Assembly: GCA_025457665.1 (NCBI GenBank)
Contig: JALOTY010000019.1
Coordinates: forward strand, 1 to 50,408
DNA: 50,408 bases
From: Akkermansiaceae bacterium
Lineage (GTDB): Bacteria; Verrucomicrobiota; Verrucomicrobiia; Verrucomicrobiales; Akkermansiaceae
Reading direction: 5' to 3'
Part shown: positions 44,622 through 50,408 of the stretch, piece by piece
How positions within the stretch are numbered: position 1 is the stretch's first letter
Layout of the letters: each line of letters starts with the position of its first letter
Program-made: the position numbers and the translations under genes
The notes under the pieces: generated by a model
Databases searched by the model: none
Told to the model about the DNA's origin: nothing
Seen by the model: only the letters and a program-made list of their open reading frames with translations

Positions 44622-45758
44622 TTAGCGGGCGGTGGCGGCAGGTTTCGGGACCGCGGGCATGCCGGGGCGGGCGATGGTGAGGCCGGAGACGAGGATGCGG
44701 GTGTTCGCGGGGATTTCCGATTCGATCACGCGCAGGTCTTCGTGGCGCGGGCCGAGGGTGACGGGCAGGGCCTGGATGAGATTGTTTTCATCGAGCGTGA
44801 GAACGAAGGTGAGGTCCTGCTGGGACTGGATGGCGATTTCCGGAACGAGGGTGGCGGAGTATTCGCCGCGGCCGGGGAGGCGGAGTTTGGCGAACATGCC
44901 GGGGGCGAGGAAGTTGTCTTTGTTTTCGAGGACCGCACGGGCGCGGAGGGTGGCGGTGGCGGGATCGAAGGCATTGCTGACGAAGTCGATGACGCCCTTG
45001 CGCGGGTAGCCGGTATCGCCATCGACGGCGACTTCCACGGGCACGGGATTGCTGCGGGCGGACTCGGGGTTTTCCTGCTGTTGGAGGCGGAGGTATTTGA
45101 GGACGGTGGCTTCATCGGCATCGATGCGGCAGTAGATGGGATCGATGGAAACGATGGTGGTGAGCAGGGTGGACTCGGCGGAGCCGCCGCTGATGAGGTT
45201 GCCGACGGAGATGAAGCGATCGGCGATGCGGCCGTGGATGGGCGAGCGGATCTCGGTGTAGCTGAGGTCGAGGTTGGCGGTTTCGACGCGGGCTTTGGCG
45301 GCTTCCACGCGGGCATCGGCTTCGGCGAGGGTGCCTTTGCGGACATCGACCTCCTCGGCGGCGACGGCATTTTTTTCGAGGAGCTGGCGGGCGCGTTCGT
45401 AGTTCGAGCGGGCGAGTTCGGCGGCGGCGCGGGTTTGGTTGAGTTCGGCCTCGGCGGCCTTGAGGGCGGCTTCGAAGGGGCGGCGGTCGAGAGTGAAAAG
45501 GAGGTCGCCCTTTTCGACCGTTTGGCCGTCCTTGAAATGGATTTCCTCGAGCAGTCCGCTGACGCGGGCGCGGACTTCGACGCTTTCGACTGCTTCGAAG
45601 CGGCCGTTGTATTCGTCCCAGGAGGTGATCGTTTGGGTCACGGGGAGGACGAAATCGACGACCGGGGGCGGAGGCGGTCCGCCCTGGGCCTGGCGGGGCT
45701 TGCAGGCGGGGAGAAAGAGGGCGGCGAGGAGCAAGGGAATGAAGACGGGAGCTTGCAT
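44622..45758 (-). CDS. RND efflux periplasmic adaptor (membrane fusion lipoprotein)
   Basis: A 378-residue adaptor linking the RND pump to an outer-membrane channel. The signal peptide ends in a lipobox (FLPAC, Cys at residue 19). Then come a Pro-rich linker, a lipoyl-like half (VRARVSGLLEEIHFKDGQTV), a coiled-coil hairpin (about residues 95-165, AEAELNQTRAAAELARSNYE), the second lipoyl half (SYTEIRSPIHGRIADRFISV), and beta-barrel segments. It is the first gene of the pump operon and divergent from a TetR-type regulator, with repeated operator-like sequence in the 138-bp gap. Confidence 0.93.
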   Translation of the reverse strand: MQAPVFIPLLLAALFLPACKPRQAQGGPPPPPVVDFVLPVTQTITSWDEYNGRFEAVESVEVRARVSGLLEEIHFKDGQTVEKGDLLFTLDRRPFEAALKAAEAELNQTRAAAELARSNYERARQLLEKNAVAAEEVDVRKGTLAEADARVEAAKARVETANLDLSYTEIRSPIHGRIADRFISVGNLISGGSAESTLLTTIVSIDPIYCRIDADEATVLKYLRLQQQENPESARSNPVPVEVAVDGDTGYPRKGVIDFVSNAFDPATATLRARAVLENKDNFLAPGMFAKLRLPGRGEYSATLVPEIAIQSQQDLTFVLTLDENNLIQALPVTLGPRHEDLRVIESEIPANTRILVSGLTIARPGMPAVPKPAATAR

Positions 45759-45803
45759 GGCGGGGAAAGGATCGGACGGCGTGCGGGCTGCCGTGCACCG
45801 CCG

Positions 45804-45847
45804 AGTTTACTTTCGATGGGGTCGATGTAAACGGGAAAGTTTACTTT
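45804..45847. promoter_or_regulatory. Operator-like repeats between adaptor and TetR genes
   Basis: AGTTTACTTT occurs at 45804-45813 and again at 45838-45847. GTAAAC (45827-45832) and GTTTAC (45839-45844) form an inverted repeat with a 6-bp spacer. The position in the divergent intergenic region fits a TetR-type operator that controls both the pump and the regulator. Confidence 0.55.
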
Positions 45848-45896
45848 TGCCATATCGGGCGGGATTCGTTAGGGTGGCGCGAATCGGAAGAAACCC

Positions 45897-46529
45897 ATGG
45901 GAAGAAGTGAGGAAAAGCGTGCGGCGATCGTGCAGGCGGCGATCGAGGAATTCAGCGGATCGTGTTACGCGCTGGCGAACATGGATGCGATTGCGGCGCG
46001 TGCGGGGGTATCGAAGCGGACCGTTTACAATCATTTCGACAGCAAGGAGGCGCTGTTTCTGGAGATCAGCACGCGGGTGTGCGAGCAACTGATGAGTGCG
46101 CTGGAGATGCCCTATGATCCGGAGCGGGCGGTGCGTGACCAGTTGTTAGAGCTGGCGGGGAGGCATCTGGAGTTGGTGGGATCGCGCGAGTTTCAAGTGA
46201 TGACGCGGATCATCCTGCCGGAGCGGGTGAGGAATCCGGACTTGGTGAAGGGGGAGTTTGACCGGCTGCGGCGGGGCGAGCGGGGTCTGGGGCCGTGGAT
46301 GAGGCAGGCGATGGAAGCCGGGGTGATCCGGACGGGGGACTGGGCATCATCCGCGCGGAAGTTCGGGGCGATGCTGGCGGAGTTTGGTTTCTGGCCGCAG
46401 CTTCTGGGGCATGAGAAACCTTTGAGCGCGAAGGAGCGCAAGGAAGTGGCGGAAAGGGTGGTGGATCTTTTCCTGAATGGCGTGGGAGCAGCGGAGAAGC
46501 CGGCACGGCGGATCGCGCGGCGGGGATGA
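45897..46529 (+). CDS. TetR/AcrR family transcriptional regulator
   Basis: A 210-residue repressor. The N-terminal helix-turn-helix is KRAAIVQAAIEEFSGSCYAL, then ANMDAIAARAGVSKRTVYNH and FDSKEALFLEI, the standard TetR pattern (about residues 6-55). The ligand-binding half is helical and resembles the AefR-like C-terminal group (LLELAGRHLELVGSREFQVM, RIILPERVRNPDL). Divergence from the RND adaptor gene with shared operator-like repeats makes it the likely repressor of the pump, induced by a pump substrate. Confidence 0.92.
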   Translation: MGRSEEKRAAIVQAAIEEFSGSCYALANMDAIAARAGVSKRTVYNHFDSKEALFLEISTRVCEQLMSALEMPYDPERAVRDQLLELAGRHLELVGSREFQVMTRIILPERVRNPDLVKGEFDRLRRGERGLGPWMRQAMEAGVIRTGDWASSARKFGAMLAEFGFWPQLLGHEKPLSAKERKEVAERVVDLFLNGVGAAEKPARRIARRG

Positions 46530-46548
46530 GTGGCAAAGGTCCGCGGGA

Positions 46549-46941
46549 TCACGGGCTGCCGAAGGGCGAGCCGGTGGCGTTTTGAAGATGATGGATGAGG
46601 TGGTCCTTGATGCTCTGCATGCGGGCGATGATTTCCTCGGGGGTCGTTTCCGGCGGCAATGAGGCATCGGCGCGGACGGGCTGGCCGGCGATGCTGTCGA
46701 TCAGGTCGATGGCTTCGGCGACGTCGTGGAGGAGGTGGCGGCGTTGTTCGGCGGCATCGAGAAGATAGAAGCGGTGGTTGCGGATCCAGAGGCCATCGCG
46801 GAGGAGGAAGAAGCGGTGGACGGTGAGATCGGTGGAGCCCGGGGCGTAGCCGTCCTGGCGGATGAGGTAGGGGCCTTTTTGTCCGGGGTGGAAGCGGAGA
46901 TTGAGGAGGGTGAGGCGTGAGGGATCGTGGGAAAGTCTCAT
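46549..46941 (-). CDS. Hypothetical protein
   Basis: A 130-residue protein of unknown family: MRLSHDPSRLTLLNLRFHPG, then QKGPYLIRQDGYAPGSTDLT, RFFLLRDGLWIRNHRFYLLD and a helical C-terminus (EEIIARMQSIKDHLIHHLQN). It reads as genuine coding sequence with beta-rich then helical character and no membrane segment. The ATG at 46941 is preferred to upstream frame that overlaps the adenosine deaminase start. Convergent with the TetR gene (19 bp apart) and divergent from adenosine deaminase. Function not known. Confidence 0.65.
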   Translation of the reverse strand: MRLSHDPSRLTLLNLRFHPGQKGPYLIRQDGYAPGSTDLTVHRFFLLRDGLWIRNHRFYLLDAAEQRRHLLHDVAEAIDLIDSIAGQPVRADASLPPETTPEEIIARMQSIKDHLIHHLQNATGSPFGSP

Positions 46942-47047
46942 GGGGACGATTTTCTGAGATGGGTCGAATCCGTAGCGGTTTTGAGGATGTGGAGGAAAGT
47001 CGATTCTTCTGAGCCACCGCGCATGATTTGTGCTAGGGGTGATTCCG

Positions 47048-48214
47048 ATGAGCGGCCTGCGATATCCTGAGAGGGTTCCGATGCTGCCCCTGCCGAAGGG
47101 GGCGGCCTTGGTGGCGGCTTTGGATTTCCGGCGATTGCCGAAGGTTTTGCTGCACGAGCATCTGGATGGCACCTTGCGTCCGGGGACGGTGGCGGAGCTG
47201 GCGGCGGAGGCGGGATATGCCGGGCTGCCGACAGCGGATCCGACCGAGCTGGCGGCATGGTTTCACCGGGGTGCGCAGCGCGGGAACTTGCCGGAGTATC
47301 TGGAGGGTTTCGCGCATACCATCGCGGTGATGCAGACGCCGGAGGCGCTGGAGCGGGTGGCGTGGGAATTCATCGAGGACATGGCGCGGGACGGGGTGGT
47401 CTATGCCGAGGTGAGGTTTGCGCCGGTGTTCCATACGGCGGGTGGACTGACGCAGGATGATGTGGTGGCGGCGGTGCTCGCGGGGCTGCGGCGTGGCGGG
47501 CGGGATTTCGGGATCGAATGGGGGCTCATCCTCTGTGCGATGAGGGACCGCAACGATTCCCTGGAGGCGGCGGAGTTGGCACTGCGTTGGCGGGACGAGG
47601 GGGTGGTGGGATTCGATCTCGCGGGCGGGGAAGCCGGACATCCGCCGAAGCGGCACCTGGAGGCTTTTCATGCGATCCAGAGGGCGAATTTCTCGATCAC
47701 GATCCATGCCGGCGAGGCCTACGGTTTGGAATCCATCTGGCAGGCGCTGCAGTGGTGCGGCGCGCATCGGCTGGGGCATGGCACGAGGTTGGTGGATGAC
47801 ATGAATGAGGTGGACGGTGAGTGGCGCCTGGGTCGGCTGGCCCGCTATGTGCTGGACCAACGGGTGCCGATCGAAATGTGTCTGCTGAGCAACGTGCATA
47901 CGGGGGCCTGTGCCTCGGTGGAGGAGCATCCTTTCGGCCTGTTTCATCGACTTGGCTTCCGGGTGTTTCTGAATACCGACGACCGCCTGATGAGCGATAC
48001 CGAGATGTCGCGGGAAATCGCGCTGGCGACCACGGCCTTCGATCTCGGGCTGGACGACATCGAGCAAATGACCTTGAGCGCGATGAAGAGCGCGTTTGCC
48101 TGCCATGAGAAGCGGGTGGAAATGATCCACCGGCGCCTGCTGCCGACCTTTGCCCTCCTTTCCGCGGAATTGACAGCGCGGGCCTTTTCCGGCGAATTTG
48201 ATTCAAGCCTCTAA
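47048..48214 (+). CDS. add: Adenosine deaminase family protein
   Basis: A 388-residue metal-dependent deaminase (adenosine or deoxyadenosine to inosine or deoxyinosine). Zinc and catalytic elements in order are [14 protein letters not shown] (HxH, about residue 36), [22 protein letters not shown] (His and catalytic Glu-region), HRLGHGTRL, and [14 protein letters not shown] (Asp pair). The ATG at 47048 follows a TAGGGGTGA; a GTG at 47030 and an ATG at 47081 are alternatives. The DAGxE-type spacing matches adenosine rather than AMP deaminases. An aminotransferase gene follows by 6 bp, so the two are likely co-transcribed and may serve purine salvage or degradation. Confidence 0.9.
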   Translation: MSGLRYPERVPMLPLPKGAALVAALDFRRLPKVLLHEHLDGTLRPGTVAELAAEAGYAGLPTADPTELAAWFHRGAQRGNLPEYLEGFAHTIAVMQTPEALERVAWEFIEDMARDGVVYAEVRFAPVFHTAGGLTQDDVVAAVLAGLRRGGRDFGIEWGLILCAMRDRNDSLEAAELALRWRDEGVVGFDLAGGEAGHPPKRHLEAFHAIQRANFSITIHAGEAYGLESIWQALQWCGAHRLGHGTRLVDDMNEVDGEWRLGRLARYVLDQRVPIEMCLLSNVHTGACASVEEHPFGLFHRLGFRVFLNTDDRLMSDTEMSREIALATTAFDLGLDDIEQMTLSAMKSAFACHEKRVEMIHRRLLPTFALLSAELTARAFSGEFDSSL

Positions 48215-48220
48215 CACTCC

Positions 48221-49321
48221 ATGAATGCCATACCTGAAAGAACCCTGATGGGCCCCGGCCCCAGCACCGTTTCGCAGCGAGTCCTGCGCGCCTTGGGATC
48301 GCCCACCATCGGCCACCTCGACCCGCGCTACATCGAAATCATGGATGACACCTGCGCGAAGATGCGGGAGGTCTTCATGACGAAGAACCCGCTGACCTTT
48401 CCGGTTTCCGGAACCGGCATGGCGGGGATGGAGTGCGTGGCATCAAACCTGTTAGAGCCGGGCGATGAAGCCATCGTGGGCATCAACGGCGTGTTTGGCG
48501 CGCGGATGGCGGATGTGATGGAGCGGATGGGTGCGGTGGTGCACCGGGTGGAGATTCCGTGGGGGGAGGTATTCAGCGACGAGGTCATGGCTGAGGCCGT
48601 GCAGAAACATCGCAAGGCGAAGGTGCTCGGAATCGTGCATGCGGAGACCTCGACCGGTGCGCATCAGCCCTTGGAAGGGATTTCGAAGATCGCCCACGAA
48701 GAAGGCATCCTGCTGGTGGTGGACGCGGTGACCTCGCTGGCGGGGCATCCGGTGAAAGTGGATGAATGGAAGATCGATGCCATTTACTCCGGCACCCAGA
48801 AGTGCCTGTCCTGTCCTCCGGGGCTGTCTCCGGTGTCGTTTTCGCAAGCGGCGCTGGAAGTCATCGAGAGCCGCAAGAGCCGCTCGCAGAGTTGGTATTT
48901 CGATGTCTCGATGCTCAAGGACTACTATCTGGGCAAGAGCAAGCGGGCCTATCACCACACGGCACCGGTGAACATGATGTATGCCCTGCGCGAGGCGCTG
49001 ACGATGGTGCTGGAAGAAGGTCTGGAAGCGCGTTGGGAAAGGCATGCGCAACTCCACCGGCGGCTGCGTGCCGGTCTGGCGGAGTTGGGCCTGGATTACA
49101 TTCCCAAGGAATCCCTCCACACCTTGAACTGCGTGGGCATCCCGGACGGGGTGGACGATGCGGCGGTGCGGGCGAGATTGCTGGAAACCTATGGCATCGA
49201 GATCGGTTCCGGCCTCGGGCCCTTTGCCGGCAAGGCCTGGCGGATCGGCATCATGGGTCACTCCGCCACGCAGGCGAATGTCGATCTGGTGCTGGCCGCA
49301 CTGGTGGATTGCCTGGATTGA
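48221..49321 (+). CDS. Alanine-glyoxylate / serine-pyruvate-type aminotransferase
   Basis: A 366-residue class V PLP aminotransferase. Signature pieces are [73 protein letters not shown] and [20 protein letters not shown] with the PLP Lys in SGTQK. The C-terminal [19 protein letters not shown] matches the alanine-glyoxylate group. Such enzymes include alanine-glyoxylate, serine-glyoxylate and ureidoglycine-glyoxylate (PucG) aminotransferases; the adjacent adenosine deaminase makes a purine-linked role attractive but not proven. Confidence 0.88.
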   Translation: MNAIPERTLMGPGPSTVSQRVLRALGSPTIGHLDPRYIEIMDDTCAKMREVFMTKNPLTFPVSGTGMAGMECVASNLLEPGDEAIVGINGVFGARMADVMERMGAVVHRVEIPWGEVFSDEVMAEAVQKHRKAKVLGIVHAETSTGAHQPLEGISKIAHEEGILLVVDAVTSLAGHPVKVDEWKIDAIYSGTQKCLSCPPGLSPVSFSQAALEVIESRKSRSQSWYFDVSMLKDYYLGKSKRAYHHTAPVNMMYALREALTMVLEEGLEARWERHAQLHRRLRAGLAELGLDYIPKESLHTLNCVGIPDGVDDAAVRARLLETYGIEIGSGLGPFAGKAWRIGIMGHSATQANVDLVLAALVDCLD

Positions 49322-49396
49322 AGCGGGAATCCTTCGGATCAAGAAGACGAGGGCGGGAAGTGCACACAGCTTCCCGCTCTCTAACAGCTCATGCGG

Positions 49397-50408
49397 TCAT
49401 GCGCCGCTGAGGCGGGATTTCTTTTCCGGAAGGCGGGCGATGATGGCGGGGAGGATGTCGCTGAGTTCGTTGGCGACGACGAATTCGCCGGGGGCGCAGA
49501 GGCCATCGAGCAGATCGATGAGCGGGTCCCAGAAGCCGATGCCGGCGTGGTTGCGCCGGTTGTAGATGACGACGGGTTTGCCGGCCATGAGGGGATTTCC
49601 CTGGTGGCGGAAAATCATCAGGGCGAGCAATTCCTGAAGAGTGCCGGCACCGCCGGGCATGATGACGAAGGCATCGGAGTTTTCGATCATGACCTCCATG
49701 CGGGTGTAGATGTCCGGTCGCAGCCAGAAGGCGGAGAGGCCATCGGGCAGGCCTTCGAGTTCGATGATGTGGGGGACATTTGATCCGCCGGTCCAGCCGC
49801 CGGCTTGGACGGAGCCGCGGACGACGGCGCCCATGATGCCGGAGCGGCCGGCACCGGAGACGCAGCCGAAGCGGCTGTTGGCAAGGATGCGGCCGAGCAT
49901 TTCGCCGTCTTCGAGGTAGGAGGGATCCTCAAGGGTGGCGGAGCAGAAGACGCAGACGTTGCCCTCGAGGTCGTCGGGTGGGGGCGTATTGGCCTCGGGG
50001 AGTTTCGTGGGTTCGTGGGCTTCGCGACCGGGGTCCGGGACGCCGGCGAGCCGGGCTTGTTCGAGGGTGGTCAAAACGGACTCCGGGGTCTCGGCGGAAA
50101 GCAGGAACTCGGGGATGTGCTGGCGGATGGTGCCGAGTTTGTGGAGGTGATCGAGCACGCTGAAGAGCGGGTTCCAGGAGCCATCGGGATTGAGGATGAC
50201 GGTGGGTTTCCCGGCGAGTTGGCGGTCGAGCGTCTGATAACCGACGAAGACCGAGACGGCCTTGAACATGTCTTCGAGGTTCGCGCCGGGGGTGAAGACA
50301 AAGGCATCGGCTTCGGCGATTTTCTCCTGGACGTTGCCGAGGGTGATGCGCTGGTCGCCATTGGAATTGAGGATATCCCAACCGGCGTTGAAAAGGAGTT
50401 GGAGGAGC
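49397..50408 (-). CDS. Two-domain LOG-family (lysine decarboxylase-like) protein, 5' end outside window
   Basis: The frame is open to the right edge, so the true start lies beyond 50408. The visible part has a C-terminal LOG (TIGR00730-type) Rossmann domain: VCVFCSATLEDPSYLEDGE, GCVSGAGRSGIMGAVVRGSV, then PGGAGTLQELLALMIFRHQG, the family's PGGxGTxxE motif, and KPVVIYNRRNHAGIGFWDPL. An upstream half looks like a second, degenerate LOG domain: ADAFVFTPGANLEDMFKAVS (PGG changed to PGA), then AGKPTVILNPDGSWNPLFSV. LOG enzymes release cytokinin-type bases from nucleoside 5'-monophosphates; the bacterial role is uncertain. Confidence 0.82.
   Translation of the reverse strand, partial: LLQLLFNAGWDILNSNGDQRITLGNVQEKIAEADAFVFTPGANLEDMFKAVSVFVGYQTLDRQLAGKPTVILNPDGSWNPLFSVLDHLHKLGTIRQHIPEFLLSAETPESVLTTLEQARLAGVPDPGREAHEPTKLPEANTPPPDDLEGNVCVFCSATLEDPSYLEDGEMLGRILANSRFGCVSGAGRSGIMGAVVRGSVQAGGWTGGSNVPHIIELEGLPDGLSAFWLRPDIYTRMEVMIENSDAFVIMPGGAGTLQELLALMIFRHQGNPLMAGKPVVIYNRRNHAGIGFWDPLIDLLDGLCAPGEFVVANELSDILPAIIARLPEKKSRLSGA

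Overview
The window looks like a high-GC chromosome segment from a member of Verrucomicrobiota, probably a Verrucomicrobiaceae/Luteolibacter-like lineage. The evidence is a PEP-CTERM tail protein, large secreted autotransporter-associated beta-strand (ATB) proteins, verrucomicrobial pilin-like proteins, GntR/LacI-type regulators that end in an xylose-regulator-like domain, a DUF808 protein, and intergenic repeats of a kind seen in Verrucomicrobia and Planctomycetes. The assignment is inference from gene content; there is no rRNA or other marker in the window.

Layout. 1-1.2 kb: a PEP-CTERM protein inside dispersed repeats. 1.2-4.4 kb: a lower-GC EcoRII-like restriction-modification island (vsr, dcm-like methyltransferase, EcoRII-like endonuclease) beside a truncated older gene. 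4.5-7.6 kb: hypothetical proteins, a FAD oxidoreductase and purU. 7.7-8.9 kb: tRNA-Ser(CGA), a decayed higBA pair and an acnB relic. 9-14 kb: a membrane-anchored methyltransferase, a threonine synthase-like enzyme, a small lipoprotein plus DUF1328 protein, and a calcium-loop secreted protein. 14-28.3 kb: a surface/secretion region with two paralogous ATB proteins around a prepilin-like protein, a Tat-exported Gfo/Idh/MocA oxidoreductase, and a 1157-residue pilin-like protein with a secreted partner. Two paralogous GntR/LacI-type regulators lie on the minus strand, one after each half. 29.5-33.8 kb: housekeeping genes, including an EamA transporter and argD-argF.

33.8-41.4 kb is an accessory island: a tandem repeat, a two-gene nucleotidyltransferase module that resembles a toxin-antitoxin pair, a RES-Xre toxin-antitoxin pair in reversed order, and a collapsed type I restriction locus. 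That locus keeps relics of hsdR, hsdS and hsdM, while a RelE-like/XRE pair and a large AAA ATPase with a C-terminal nuclease-like (DUF4435/TOPRIM-like) region remain open. It ends in about 900 bp of modular dispersed repeats. 41.4-46.5 kb: an RND efflux pump and adaptor with a divergent TetR regulator. 46.5-50.4 kb: a hypothetical protein, adenosine deaminase, an alanine-glyoxylate-type aminotransferase, and a two-domain LOG-family protein that runs off the window.

The main themes are foreign or decaying defence genes (two restriction systems, three intact toxin-antitoxin-like pairs and one relic), a verrucomicrobial pilin/ATB surface system, and a family of modular intergenic repeats. Some repeat copies have entered coding sequence, in the hsdS relic and at the 3' end of the RND pump gene.
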